From positions 8,790,743 to 8,854,742 of the forward strand of contig NC_061070.1 in the NCBI RefSeq assembly GCF_021917145.1: 64,000 nt of DNA, read 5' to 3'. The translations under genes were made by a program, and so were the position numbers. Below the pieces are notes generated by a model. The model had not been told where the DNA came from. It did not search any database and was given only the letters and a program-made list of their open reading frames with translations. Source of the stretch: Hypomesus transpacificus (lineage: Eukaryota > Chordata > Actinopteri > Osmeriformes > Osmeridae). The number at the start of each line of letters is the position of its first letter. The stretch's first letter is position 1. Below are positions 34,974 through 47,440 of this stretch, in pieces.

Positions 34974-36634
34974 CAGTGCCCTCCAAAAGTATTGGAACAG
35001 TGAGGCCAATTCCTTTATTTTTGCTGTAGACTGAAAACATTTGGGCTTGACATCAAACGATGAATGTGAAACCAGAGATCAACGTTTCAGCTTTTATTTC
35101 CAGGTATTTACATCAGGATCTGATGCACAAATTAGAAAATATCACCTTTTTGTTCGAACCCACCCATTTGTCACGTGAGCAAAAGTATTGGAACATATGA
35201 CTGACAGGTGTGTTTTGTTGCCCAGGTGTGTCCTATTACATACATTATTCAATCAATAAATACCACTGAATGTCTACACTCAGGTTCAGATTGGGTAAGA
35301 TAGGTTTTGTCTATGCAGACTGTATTCAGAGGTGAAAACAACATGAAAACCGGAGCGCTGTCTTTGGGTGAAAAACAAGCAATTGTGAGTCTTAGAGAAG
35401 ATGGAAAATCAATCAGAGCCATTGCAGAAACATTGGCCATAGCCAGTACAACCATTTGGAATGTCCTGAAGAAGAAGAAAACTACTGGTGTACTAAGTAA
35501 CAGACGTCGAACAGGTAGACCAAGGAAAACATCAGCAGTTGATGACAGAAACATTGTGAGAGCTGTAAAGAAAGACCCTAAAACAACTGTTAGTGAGATC
35601 AGCAACAACCTCCAGATGGCAGGAGTGAAGGTATCACTATCTACTGTTCGCAGAAGACTTCATGAACAAAAGTACAAGGGCTACACCAGAAGATGCAAAC
35701 CACTCATTAGCAAGAAGAATAGGAAGGCCAGGCTGGAATTTGCCAAAAAGTACAGAGATGAACCTCAAAAATTCTGGGACAAAGTTTTATGGACTGATGA
35801 GACAAAGATTAACTTTTACCAAAGTGATGGAAAGGCTAAAGTTTGGAGAAAGAAAGGAACTGCTCATGATCCCAAACACACAAGCTCATCTGTGAAACAG
35901 GGTGGAGGTAATGTCATGGCTTGGGCTTGCATGGCTTCTTCTAGGACGGGCTCATTAATCTTCATTGAGGATGTAACACATGATGGCAGCAGCAAAATGA
36001 ACTCGGAAGTCTACAGAAACATTTTGTCTGCCAATTTAAGGAAAGATGCAACCAAACTGATTGGCAGAGCCTTCATCATGCAGCAAGATAACGACCCAAA
36101 ACACACTGCCAAAACAACAAAGGAGTTCATCAGGGGCAAGAAATGGAAGGTATTAGACTGGCCAAGTCAATCTCCAGACTTAAACCCTATAGAGCATGCA
36201 TTTTACCTGCTTAAGAGGAGACTGAAGGGAGGAACCCCACAAAACAAACAACAACTGAAAGAGGCTGCAGTGAAAGCCTAGGAAAGCATCAAAAAGGAAG
36301 AATGCAAAAGTTTGGTGACGTCAATGGGTCACAGACTTGCTGCAGTTATTGAAAGCAAAGGATTTGCAACTAAATATTAAGTCTTATTCACTTAAATATG
36401 TTTTAAGTATATCTGTTCCAATACTTTTGCTCACATGACAAATGGGTGGATTCAAACAAAATGTGATATTTTCTTAGTTGTGCATCAGATCCTGATGTAA
36501 ATACCTGGAAATAAAAGCTGAAACGTTGATCTCTGGTCTCACGTTCATTATTTGATGTCAAGCCCAAATGTTTTCAGTCTACAGCAAAAATAAAGGAATT
36601 CGCCTCACTGTTCCAATACTTTTGGAGGGCACTG
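34974..36634 (+). mobile_element. Tc1/mariner DD34E transposon, copy 1
   Basis: This 1,661-bp element starts CAGTGCCCTCC and ends GGAGGGCACTG. It is flanked by TA at 34972-34973 and 36635-36636. The inverted repeats are about 222 bp (34974-35195 and 36414-36634), each with the AAAAGTATTGGAACA motif at its outer and inner end, an IR/DR layout like that of Sleeping Beauty-type elements. The matching empty site is preserved at 37230-37232 in the second copy of the surrounding duplication. It has a single transposase gene on the plus strand. Confidence 0.97.
35343..36281 (+). CDS. Tc1 transposase, C-terminus cut by TAG
   Basis: This cut-and-paste transposase binds the inverted repeats through paired helix-turn-helix domains (about residues 1-110, including the GRPRKTS AT-hook-like linker). 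It has a DDE catalytic domain with D in WTDETKI, D in QQDNDPKH and E in PDLNPIEH; the last two are separated by 34 residues (DD34E). The start at MKTGALS fits the family better than an upstream in-frame ATG at 35307. The frame stops at TAG 36279-36281 after 312 codons. It would otherwise continue 32 codons to a TAA at 36378-36380, giving the usual length of about 345 aa. All catalytic residues precede the stop. The TAG probably replaced a TGG codon (inference). Confidence 0.9.
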   Translation: MKTGALSLGEKQAIVSLREDGKSIRAIAETLAIASTTIWNVLKKKKTTGVLSNRRRTGRPRKTSAVDDRNIVRAVKKDPKTTVSEISNNLQMAGVKVSLSTVRRRLHEQKYKGYTRRCKPLISKKNRKARLEFAKKYRDEPQKFWDKVLWTDETKINFYQSDGKAKVWRKKGTAHDPKHTSSSVKQGGGNVMAWACMASSRTGSLIFIEDVTHDGSSKMNSEVYRNILSANLRKDATKLIGRAFIMQQDNDPKHTAKTTKEFIRGKKWKVLDWPSQSPDLNPIEHAFYLLKRRLKGGTPQNKQQLKEAAVKA

Positions 36635-37706
36635 TATAACAGGGTAACTAATAAAAAATCTTTGTAAGCATTCACCACATCCTTATGCTGCCATCTAGCC
36701 ATTTTAGAAGACAGAGATTAATTTACCCAAGTGGAATAACACACCTAGTGATGTATTTATAAATCAATTGTCTTTATTTAAATCAGCGTTAAACAGTTAT
36801 ACTATGTACTATACAAGAAAAAAAGACACATATAAACATTGTTAACTCAGTTAACAATAACTGCTCTTGGCACTCAACAAATTATATGGAAAAAATTCAC
36901 AACAACAAAAAGAAGTGGCTCCAAAATATATAATGTTCATCATGAGGGCAAGACCATAATATCTCAGTCAGTAGCATACAACAGATTTACCCTTATTGTG
37001 GCCTACCTGGTTCCAGACTGCTCTCCTCACCCTGTTTCACTTCTGTACATCGGACAGGACAAAAGATAAGCAATAAGGCCAAACATCTACCGCCACTACT
37101 GTTCTTAAAGCGGACACCATAAATCAAAAGACAACTCAAGCAATACGTTAATATGTGGACTAGAGTGGGATCCACAGCATTACCTTTTGACATAAGTAGG
37201 AGAGAAGCCTCTCTCGCACAAAATTCAGCATATAACAGGGTAACTAATAAAAAATCTTTGTAAGCATTCACCACATCCTTATGCTGCCATCTAGCCATTT
37301 TAGAAGACAGAGATTAATTTACCCAAGTGGAATAACACACCTAGTGATGTATTTATAAATCAATTATCTTTATTTAAATCAGCGTTAAACAGTTATACTA
37401 TGTACTATACAAGAAAAAAAGACACATATAAACATTGTTAACTCAGTTAACAATAACTGCTCTTGGCACTCAACAAATTATATGGAAAAAATTCACAACA
37501 ACAAAAAGAAGTGGCTCCAAAATATATAATGTTCATCATGAGGGCAAGACCATAATATCTCAGTCAGTAGCATACAACAGATTTACCCTTATTGTGGCCT
37601 ACCTGGTTCCAGACTGCTCTCCTCACCCTGTTTCACTTCTGTACATCGGACAGGACAAAAGATAAGCAATAAGGCCAAACATCTACCGCCACTACTGTTC
37701 TTAAAG

Positions 37707-39064
37707 CTAAAACTTAAAACAATGATCTTATTCAAATACTTAACGGTGATAAGGTTCCATTTCAAAGACAATGACTAAGTACAATCTCTGAGAACAAATC
37801 AGGCAATTTGGAACCATCTTCAATGACCATTTGTACCGTTACCCTAATCAAGGTTTGGAGTGGAGTCCCTTAAATACATCATTCTCATAATTTCTTCATA
37901 ATAGGAGCATGTACTCCATTTAAAATTAACATACGTTTATTTAAAAAAAAACTATATAAAACAAATACATCTGACAGAAAATAAGCAAAAGAATTCTCTC
38001 TCCCAAGATAGAAAAGTTCTTGTGATGCATATAAAACAATGTTTCAAACTTGTTCAGTCCTCATGGAATAGGTTCAAAACTGAAAAAATTAGGGGATTTG
38101 CAGCTCTAGCCATAGGGTGCAAGCTGTAGGGACGACCCCGAAGAGAACTTGTTCTTACCACCTGCTCCCCTCAGCACTTGTGACATCAAGAAGTGGAGGT
38201 GGTGGGAGGCAACTTTAGACCGTGTCAGAACAATACATACTATATCTCTTCACCCTTAAAATATGCCTAACATGTTTTACAAGTACAGGGTAGGGGCTTG
38301 TTTTGATTTGGGACCAGGTATCTAGCTTCACTCGTTTGTCTCATTGTCACATTACCCAACATAGATTTATAAGTTTCTAACTCAGATTGAGGGCATTTTT
38401 TATTTGTATTTTTTTATTGAATTTAACATCTGGATGTGAGACATCCGAACAAGACTGTTTACATGCCAATTGAATATGCTGGATACGAGATTACCTCAAG
38501 GAGGGAAGGAACGACACACTTATAAAGTGTTTAAACAGGGCCTAAGATTATTCTACGAAAACAGAGAAATCCTCTTTATCACGGCATCCCAATATCCACC
38601 ATGGCCCTGTGTCTTTGTTCACACGTCTGACAACACAGGGTAGGCAGATCATGTGTATCTGTAGAAGCTCTGTGCGCAAATATACTTAATAACATTTGCA
38701 GTCTATCCACAGGTTATTAATCACATAAACACATCTGTCATATTGCTTTTACCTATCATGTGCTTTCTACATTTTTATGAGTGCACACCCTGGCCCCAAG
38801 TCACACCATAGCATCCACCGAACATCAATGGAAATGTCTGCGAGGGGTGGATGAATATGAGGAGAGAAGAAAGGAGAGGTGTAATGATTACACCCTATGA
38901 TGGTGTAATACAGCAAAAATGAGAAGGAAGATAAATAGATATATACTCTGCAATAGTGTGTGTAAATGAGAATTATTCCGATAATCAATCTTTTATTTCT
39001 CCAGCATCATTAGTTACACTTGTGTCTGTCTCTACGTGTATGTGTATGTGTGTGTGTGCACGCT
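37707..39064 (-). other. Probable actr2 3' untranslated region and flank
   Basis: This lies directly downstream of the actr2 stop codon on the minus strand. It has no coding frame of note. Possible polyadenylation hexamers, seen on the plus strand as TTTATT, occur near 38992 and 37938. The extent of the 3' untranslated region cannot be fixed without transcript data. Confidence 0.4.
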
Positions 39065-42000
39065 TTATCTGACGGTGACTCCGAGTTTCTCGAGCACTCG
39101 TACGCCCTTCTCTTGGTACTCCTCCCTGGTGAGCCAGAAGTTGTCCTTGTCCTTCATGATGTCTGCAAGCACAGCCCCTCCCAGGAAGACCATGTGTTTA
39201 CGCCGAGGAGGGTCCTCAATGCGGATCTTAAATTTCTACGAGAGAAAACAAGCCAAGTGGGGATTAGAATTTGAGAAGTGGTCTCATGCCTAACATACTG
39301 AAATTCATATGCTTACAATCCAACATAAGATAGCAGATATTAGAATGGTGAGCTTCAAATACTGACAGATTTTGTATTTATGCATGGCATTAAAAGGGGT
39401 TGGGGAAAAAAAGTGCCCTCTTTTTTTGTGTATCTGATTTTTCTCAATGAAGTCCATTGCAGCTCACTGAAGTCAAAGCATTGTTTCTGTCTATACCTAG
39501 TGGTTGTTTCTACTACTGCACTTCATTTTGGTTAAAGATGGATTCTGCTGGTTTGGACTTAACACATTTAATTAGTTCACTTACTAATTATTTTAGCAGG
39601 CACTTATCTAAAGCGACATACAAATAGTGCATATAAAAAGTACAACAGAAGATCAATGATCAGCAGTGAGTCAAGGAACTGTGTATTTACTAGCCTCGTT
39701 GCAAAGTATAATATGACAGTCAATCTGTCAGTGGTGTGTGTATTGTCTTTGCATTTTTGTAACTGAAAGCGTGCATGCGTGTGGCTCACCGAAAGCTTAT
39801 CAACGTCTCCCTTTAGCACGCGCTCCAGGTAGAGCTGCTTGAGCTCTCTCTCCAGTCGAGAGGGCAGGCCGGGGTACATGGTGGAGCCCCCCGACAACAC
39901 AATGTGTTTGTAGAACTCAGACCTGCGAAAGACACACGTAAAAAGAGGAATATTAACTGCACTGTCAGAAATTGACCTTTTGTGAAAGATATATGGCATG
40001 ATCTAGTCTACATAAACACTGTCACAAATGAAAAGGTTGAAATATGTAAATAAAACGTTGGATACTGAATTGTCATACATCATATGTTTAATGTATGCAC
40101 CTTCCTGCCAAAGTAAATTCCTTGTCTGTGCAAACATTCATGGCGAATAAAATCCCTTCTGATTCTGATCATTCACATTACATTATTATAGTAATAACAG
40201 AAACAATAGGAAACAAAAACCTTCCAACTTTTGGATTAGGTCATTTAAAAGGCATACATTAAAACTCATGTCACAGAACTGGGAATAAAACGTTTTGGGA
40301 TTGAAATGGCTGGCACAGGATCTCACCTGGTGTCGATGTCTGCTGCCTGAATGGTGTTGAAGAGAAGCTCTGCTACCCCCACGCCCTCCACGTTGATGAG
40401 GTGGGGCTGGAACAGAGCCTCAGGGGCCTCAAACCTCTCACCTCCCACCTTGATCACCCTACCATCAGGGAGCTAGATAGAAGGAGAGACATCTTAAAAA
40501 CATTTTGGGCTTTTGTTTTCAGTTCAGAATGACAAGAACAATTGTATTTTGTGGGTCTGAGAAAGAGCATGTGAAACTAGAGAGGGTACAATTTCTGGGC
40601 ACATTTCTGGGGAAATTGTGGAGTGTGCTTGCGTCAGTTGCAGATGGGTATGTTTCCAGGCTGTGAATATCAACACCCTGTATTTGTGTACACCCTTCGA
40701 CTGGTTAGCTCCTGCGATTCACACACAGCAGAAGTCGAGTAGTTAGCTGGCTCTACAATTTACCGGGGCTAGGTCTGAATCTAGGAGCAAAATGGAGCAC
40801 AGCTGCCAGTTGTAAGTATATGCAGGTAGCAAAGCTAGTGCTAAATAACAATTTAGCTGGTCGGCTCCATGACGCCGGGTAAGTAGGGCTTGTGAGAGTG
40901 CTCACCAAAAGAACAAAGGGGAACCCACTTGTCTAGCATATTAAGACATGTTCGTAGGTACTTAGCGAAAAGTAGCTTAAACTTTCCTAGACTTTTAGCT
41001 ACATTACTAATGCTGAGGGCTCGCTGATATCACTGTCTGTCTTACTAAAACATTGTATTTATGCATCGTTGCTAACGTGTGCTGACCTTGTGGCGTTAGG
41101 CTAGCACCTTGTGCGACACAAGGCACTTTTTTGCCACAAAAACCTAATTAAATGTAAATAAAAAAAACAAACAACTCAATTGGGACCAAGACGAATATTT
41201 TGACACCGGCGTGGTCTATTTAGTCCAAATATTGAGGGATCCTTAGGGGTGGGGAAAAAATTATAATATATGAGAGAAAAAGGGTTGTGCTTGCCGAAGG
41301 CTTGAGCACTCCCAAATAGGATTGGGTGAACAGTAACATTTATGTAAAACATATTTCCAAATTCATAAGTTTAGGTATGGTGTGTCTGTGGGTATGTTCA
41401 TAGAAAGCCTCTATTAACGAGTCGCATATAAAAAACTGAACTGTGCTGTAGCCACACAGGTCCACATGTGCTGAATAAAAATCTTGGCCTGGTGCATTAA
41501 GCCTATGTGGTTTAGTTCAATAGAAAATGGCATTTTTGGAGAAGAAAATTCTGCTGGCCATAATGTCCTAGTAATATACCTAGGTATCAGCATCGACAGC
41601 TAACAATGTGCATGTAGAATGCATTAGTAAGTTTAAAATCCCATTTGGATCAACTTGCCTGGAAACCAGATGGTAGGGTGCAAGCGCTGTCACTAGCTAC
41701 ATATTTTTCCCATGTGTTTGGGACAGGAAAGTGAAGTTGGTTAAGAAGTTCAGCACCAGTTGGAAGTAGTATTTCACATCAAGGTCCTTATTGAAAATCC
41801 CATCCCTCTGAAATGGCCATGAATCTATAAAGCTGTACGTATGACAAAGTAGTTCCTTGTCTGAAGTTTGCCGTCAAAATACAAGTGGTTTACGGTCTTG
41901 GTTCAGTCTCGAAACATAAAAATCTAGTGTAAGTACCTGACTACATTTTTTATTTACATGTGGAAAAGATTGTATAGCTGTTAGATATCACGAGGGATGC

Positions 42001-45000
42001 TGAAACCCACCGTGTAGGACTCCACCAGCACGGTGGTCTCCAGGGCCAGCTTCTGCTCCTGCTCGATGTTGTAGCCCACGTAGCACAGATTCTCCTTCAT
42101 CATCCTCACCGTTTCAAAGTCGGCCGAGTGGTTGAAGGCATAGCCCCTCAGGAGCAATAACTGCAAGGATGGGGATGGGGGGAGTGCACATGGATAAGGT
42201 GTGTGGAATGGCCGCTGAGGTGCCTGACACAGGCATCCACAGAGCAGGCGGAGGGATACGTTGCAGAGAAAGCTAGTTGTGTCATTCACACACTGGTGTA
42301 GGCAGAATGTACCTTGATGAGGTAGCGGGTGATGTCTCTCCCAGCAATGTCAAGGCGTCGGGTCAGATGGGGCAGGCTGAAGCCCTCGTACACAGGGCAG
42401 ATGTGGGTGACGCCATCGCCCGAGTCCACCACCACACCAGTTAAAAGGCCTGTCGAATGCACACACAAAAGATAATCAACTGCTTTGCTGTTAATAATCA
42501 ACATTAGAAGTTGGGTGTGTGTTTGTTTACTGTATCAGTACAGTGGGGATATCTGTTGACAGGGCCTTGGAAGAAGTCAGCAGTAAGCACACAAAGGTTT
42601 GACATTTCACTGTCAATAAGTAACTGCTAATAAATGACATCAGAAATCACAGTTAATTTAATAGTAATAAGTGTATTCAATGTGAAAAGTGGTTGTTTGT
42701 CCTTTTTACCTTGAGCATATAGGGTTAACACAGCTTGGATAGCAATGTAGACCCCTGTAAACTGGTACGTCTCAAACATCACCTGAAGGACCAACGGGAG
42801 AGGAGAACAAGAGAGGAGAAAAGGGACGTGTAAGACGTGAAACAAGTGAGGGATGTGGGGATATTAAAATGGAGAAGACGACCTAATAGGGCACGTGCAC
42901 AGGATGAGGCTCAGCGTCTCTCCAGATTGAGCAATTTAGTGATGATTATGAAGTGTTTTTCAGTCTTTGCTCTAAGATATATCACCCTTTGGTTAGATCT
43001 GTATTTCTGTACTCAATGTGCACAATTTTTATGTAATCAATTATTAATTTAATGGAGAAAGGCAAAATATGTTATTTCTAGACAGATTATTAGTAGGCGA
43101 GTGTTTGTAGTTTCACAATTGACGGACAGCTGGCAATCTCTTGGATAAAGGCAGGCTTGCTCACACACACACACCTCGATGATCTTCTCCCTGTTCTTAG
43201 TGGGGTTCATCGGTGGCTCGGTGAGCAGGATCTTGCAGTTGCGTGAGTCAATGTTGAGCTTCTCGGGGCCAAAGGTATAGTCCCACAGGTGTTTCATGTC
43301 GTCCCAGTTCCTGACGATGCCGTTCTCCATGGGGTAGTTCACCTCCAACATGGAGCGCAGCTCGCTGGCCTCATCCCCAACCATTAGATCCTGGGGACAG
43401 GGGTCAAAGGTTGAATGAAGCATCAGAAGTGAGGTTTGGTAACAACCCTCCCGCACAAACCAATACCTCAGATTTTAATTAGTACTCCTCCTTTCAAGCC
43501 GGTAGCCCTTAACCTCAACACTGTAATTCTTCATCACGGTATCATTTTTGGGATAAAAAGTAAAACTCTTTTTAAAAGGGAACAAGTAACTGAAAACATT
43601 TTACAATAAAATGTTTCATTTCAGTCTATACTGACAATTATTGATCATTTCTTGCTTGCTAATTTGCTGGTTGTTTGTATTTAATGCATTTAAGAGAAAT
43701 GATCAAACATTGGTAAAGTGTCTATCACGGTACATATTGCCACCGTTTTATCGCCCAGGCCTAGTCCCGTTATGGATTTCCATTGAACCTTCCAAAACAG
43801 CCATTTCCATGATTTCACCTTGTGTGCTTGTGTCTGGCAAGGCTGCTATTTGTTTTCATTTAAGAATACCAGCTGTTCTGTTTTCTGCCTCTCTGACCAG
43901 CATCCAACATACAATATAACCACCTCCAAACCTAACCACCTGATAAACGTTAAGCATAGAGCATTTGTCCATGTATTAGGCCTATTACAAATGCAAAATG
44001 CACTCAATACACAAACACATCCACATCAAACACACTGAACAAACGGGGCAATGAGTCCAGAAACATTTTGACAAAGAAGTAATTGAATTGCAAATTTGAA
44101 CAGGGGTTAGAAGTTGAAGAAACAATGCGTTACTACAGAAGAAGAATTGCTCAAAATTTGCATTTATTTTCAGGCAACTACAGCACACTCTGCACTTACC
44201 ATTTTCTTAGCATTCTACTTCACAGTGTGAGGACAGAATGAAGGGTTGGAGCAGGAGGAAAGAAGTACAGTGTCAGACAGGGAAGGGAGGAAATAGCCAA
44301 GCTACGTTCCTATTCTTAGAACAACCCTGAACTTACCTTGATTTCTATATTTCCCACTTTAGCTGTGGAGCGGATAATGGGCCTGCCCACCAGTGCAGGA
44401 AAAATGTGCTCTGGGAAGTTGGACCCTGCATAACCACACTTCACAAACTATGATAGAGACAGTGATGGAGAGATGGAGAGGCAGAGTGGAAAAAACAAAG
44501 AGATGTAATTAAGTGTCATTACAGCTCTATACAAGTTCGACAATTTATTATCAGTTTCGATATAGGGTTGGCTAATAGTCCACATAGCCTAAGATCATTA
44601 ATTTCACTTTAATTAATTTGACTTGGGCAAATGCATAAAAACTCACATATGAACAAATTATACTGTGTAATTTCTTGAGGCTAGAGCCAGCTATCCAGGA
44701 CTTGCCTCCTTATTGTCGTGTCACATTTATTCTGATTGCTGAAGCTTTGTCTATTCACAAATTGGGAAAATATCCTAATTCAACTCTTGAAAAAATGTAT
44801 TTTGAGTATGTCCAATTCTTTAAATTGAGCACACAGACTCTCAAGATCATACCACCAAAAATGTGTCTATAAACACAGATAGATACATAAGCTACGCTAG
44901 AAGAGCTTCTGCCCACTCCAAACTATAAACACACACACACACAACCTCCAGATCACCTCTCAAGCAAACCGAGCATCACCATTATTACACCACCTTGGTC

Positions 45001-45493
45001 GAAGACGTGGAGCTAAGGTTATGGGATGCAGATAGTCGTACATCATTTACTTTATAAACTAATAATTTGCTAATATGCTTCGAGTGATTCAATTGCGACT
45101 CTGAGTTAGCTAGCTGTATGCTGTGCAAGCCTACTGGCTAGCCAACCTAACATAGCAAATTATACCAAAAATATTTGACTTCTAGGCAGCAAGAAAAAAA
45201 GTGTACATTGTTTAGCATGGTGCATTGAAAATATTTGATTTGGTTCATTTAACTGAATCGTTTCAGTCGTAATTAACCCACCAATAGTGAACTAACTAGT
45301 AATGTAGCTACACAGAACCACTGCTGGCTAGCTGTATAACAGCTGAGCACGATCAACTTCCTGTTTCAGAGAAACGTTGCCGTTATCTTATTCTGCATAG
45401 AACATTCATACAATTAGTCACAATTGACAGCGATTGTATACTTACCCCAGTTCCATTGTCACAAACCACCACTTTCCTCCCCTGGCTGTCCAT
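39065..45493 (-). CDS. actr2: Actin-related protein 2 (Arp2/3 complex subunit), complete, nine exons
   Basis: Coding exons on the minus strand are 45493-45446, 44447-44337, 43390-43175, 42782-42710, 42449-42313, 42160-42011, 40472-40327, 39922-39790 and 39235-39065. All introns are GT-AG and the phases join exactly to 394 codons plus TAA, the same length as mammalian ARP2. The product is one of the two actin-like subunits of the Arp2/3 complex, which nucleates branched actin filaments in the cell cortex. Visible actin-fold motifs are the first phosphate loop ([13 protein letters not shown], residues 12-24), the second loop (VDSGDGVTH, 157-165, with Asp161), and the adenosine-binding GGSTMYPG (305-312). 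The protein starts [10 protein letters not shown] and ends EKLGVTVR. Residue differences from human as I recall it are few and conservative. A short LINE-tail-like fragment lies in the last intron. Confidence 0.97.
39583..39625 (-). repeat. Possible short LINE tail remnant in actr2 intron 8
   Basis: TTTTAGCAGGCACTTATCTA followed by AAGCGACATACAAA resembles the LINE 3' tail found at 22521, 23482, 29488, 31722 and 63110. The match is short and diverged. Confidence 0.35.
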
Positions 45494-45700
45494 TTCGCAA
45501 AATCCAGAAGGTAACAAACCTCCCTACCTTAACTTTCTTCGGCAAGGCGGAAGTCACCCCTTCCAATCCCCAAGTAGAACCGGCTGGGGAAAGGGTAATT
45601 TTCCGGTCACGTCAACCGTGTAGGTGTGGCCAAACAAGTGTTTGCACACACATACTCTTCAGAGCAGAGGCCTACTCAATCAATTGATTGATGTTTATTA
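45494..45700 (-). promoter_or_regulatory. Probable actr2 5' untranslated region and promoter
   Basis: This immediately precedes the actr2 start codon. It lacks a TATA box and contains GGCGGAAGTCA (about 45547-45557), an ETS-family core seen in many housekeeping promoters. The transcription start is not determined. Confidence 0.35.
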
Positions 45701-45917
45701 ATGCACTTTCTTCCAAATGGTGGGCTATCTCCCCTCTTGAAACATTTGCACAGACTATTCAACATTCCTTGTGGGCCTGGAAACAATGACTTACTTCTAT
45801 TGTGGTATGAAAGGTACTGGAGAAGGAGCCAGGTTGCCCTGTCTTAGATGGCTGATGGAGACGTGGAGTCCCAGGGAGATGGGGAGTAACGCCTGCTCCA
45901 CCACAGGACGAGGTCAG
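45701..45917. other. Intergenic, nothing recognised
   Basis: A short gap between the actr2 promoter area and the unrecognised ORF. No feature was found. Confidence 0.35.
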
Positions 45918-46508
45918 CTACCACCCAATGCCACCCACTAGCAGGTCTGATCCACTTCCGTAGACCAAGCTAAAGGAGGAAGAGGAGGAGAGTGAGGTGG
46001 GTAGCCATGCATTGCATGTGTCATACTGCTTGAGTGTTGGCAACTCCCTGTACTTACGGAGGTGACCAAGCCTTGGACAGTGCCATGGCCAGTTACACAA
46101 TCTCTTAAGTGGTGCATTGTAGAATGGGGGCTTAACAGCTCCTCTGCCTGCTTCTGTCAATCTGGCGCCACCCCTTTTGGCACAGTTTAAAAAAACTTGC
46201 ATCTCTCTTAATAGAAATAACTGGGTCTTTCCCCTTGATGCTATATATGCCATACTGCCTATAATGTAAGTTTTCCCTGCTGATATCTTCCCCATGTTTT
46301 CCTCCACTAGGTTAAATTTGGATACAGTCGACCCATCAGACACTGCACAGGCCAGGTTAGCCTTAAACGACTTTGCAGCCACCGCCTCTTCGTCCCATTC
46401 CATCCACTTTTTTATAGCCACAACCGTCACCGTTATCGGCAGAGGTCGGCTGTATGGCCCTGCTTGTGTCTTGCCAGCCAGTACGCTTCTTAAGGTCGCC
46501 GTGTTCAT
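45918..46508 (-). CDS. Unrecognised 196-codon ORF, possible OB-fold-like protein
   Basis: This is an intact frame from ATG 46506-46508 to a stop at 45918-45920. The first 110 or so residues have protein-like composition. A strand-rich start (PLPITVTVVAIKKWMEW) is followed by SFKANLACAVSDG and then EENMGKISAGKTYIIGSMAY and GKTQLFLLREMQVF. The alternation of beta-like segments suggests a small OB-type barrel, which is inference only. The C-terminal 60 residues are serine-rich and less convincing, so the real exon may end at a donor before them. It could be a single-exon gene, one exon of a larger gene or a repeat-derived ORF. Degenerate copies of its central part lie upstream at 46.6-47.4 kb. 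I do not recognise the family. Confidence 0.4.
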   Translation of the reverse strand: MNTATLRSVLAGKTQAGPYSRPLPITVTVVAIKKWMEWDEEAVAAKSFKANLACAVSDGSTVSKFNLVEENMGKISAGKTYIIGSMAYIASRGKTQLFLLREMQVFLNCAKRGGARLTEAGRGAVKPPFYNAPLKRLCNWPWHCPRLGHLRKYRELPTLKQYDTCNAWLPTSLSSSSSFSLVYGSGSDLLVGGIGW

Positions 46509-46619
46509 GGTAGGGGAAAAATAATGAGAAAAGGTTATTCTGAATCTATCCCATCTAATCCCATTTTCTCTACATCCATTTTATTTTCCAAGTGATCCAG
46601 AAGGCTAAATAAGTTATTT

Positions 46620-47440
46620 TCCTGTTCTATGCCATGTAGTTCCTAATTGTGTTCCCTGTTGCAATTTGTTAGTGGTTATTGTTCCAGTTCTATGCCTGTG
46701 TATTTTATTTATTATAGTATTATAGTTGTAGAGTTTATTTTATTTATTAGTCGTATAGTATTTAGTTATAGTTGCATAGTTATAGTTGTAGAAAGTTTTT
46801 TTGCATTAGTGTTTCTTTTTACATACTTCAATTACAGCGTCTTTCCCTCTGGTGTTAAATGTGATGTAGTTTCTAATTATGTGTTCCCTGCTGCAATTTC
46901 TTTCCACTTAGTTGTTTTCCTGTTCCTCGCCTTTTCCCCCCTCTTTTTTTCCTGTTTTTTGCAGGTCTACTGTCACCACTACGACCATCACTACTGGTCC
47001 AGTTTTAAAGAACCAAGTATCTTTTAATGGAAAGCATAGTGTCTGGTAGTAAATGTGCCGTATTGCCTATTTATGTATGTGTTTCCTGCTGAGATTTCCC
47101 CAATATTTCCTGACTGTTCCTGTTATATGCCTCTTTATTTTATGTATTAGTTATTTTGTAGAATTGTTTTTTTTAGCATTACTGTGTTTCTTTTCCTTAT
47201 TGCAGTTACAGTGTATATTTTTTCTAGGTGAAATTACTCATCCCGTTCTATGTCTATTTCTTTATTTAATGGTTCAATAGTATTCAGTTATAGTATCGTT
47301 TTTTAGTATTATTGTGCTTCTTTTCTTTATTGCAATTACAATATATTTCCCTTTGGTGTTAAATGTGATGCGGTTCCTAATTATGTGTTCCCTGCTGCAA
47401 TTGTTTTGTTTTCCTGTTCAATGCCTTTTTTGAACCTGGA
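46620..47440 (-). repeat. Array of decayed copies of the neighbouring ORF's central segment
   Basis: Four segments near 46628-46700, 46850-46935, 47045-47135 and 47350-47432 resemble each other; plus-strand cores are like CTAATTATGTGTTCCCTGC and TTTTCCTGTTC. They also resemble 46241-46310 inside the intact ORF, where the minus strand encodes GKISAGKTYIIGSMAY. In the copies the equivalent frame is broken by stops. They look like old tandem duplications of one exon-sized module, at irregular spacing of about 200-390 bp. Confidence 0.5.

Larger units (their letters stand above)
34852..37706. repeat. 596-bp tandem duplication, first copy interrupted by Tc1
   Basis: The unit begins CGGACACCATAAATC and ends GTTCTTAAAG. 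Copy 1 spans 34852-37110 and copy 2 spans 37111-37706 (596 bp). Removing the 1,661-bp Tc1 element and one TA from copy 1 leaves exactly 596 bp, and the copies are almost identical. The small identical reading frames at 36839-37069 and 37435-37665 are explained by this duplication. The unit may lie in or just beyond the actr2 3' untranslated region. Confidence 0.95.

Noticed and set aside
35249..35608. 119-codon minus-strand frame, repeated at 52260-52619
   Set aside because: Antisense shadow of the Tc1 transposase, present wherever the element is.
36839..37665. Two identical 76-codon frames (36839-37069 and 37435-37665)
   Set aside because: Their identity is explained by the 596-bp tandem duplication, not by coding constraint.
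46647..47280. Hydrophobic plus-strand frames resembling membrane proteins
   Set aside because: T-rich sequence read in frame; better explained as decayed minus-strand repeats with stops.
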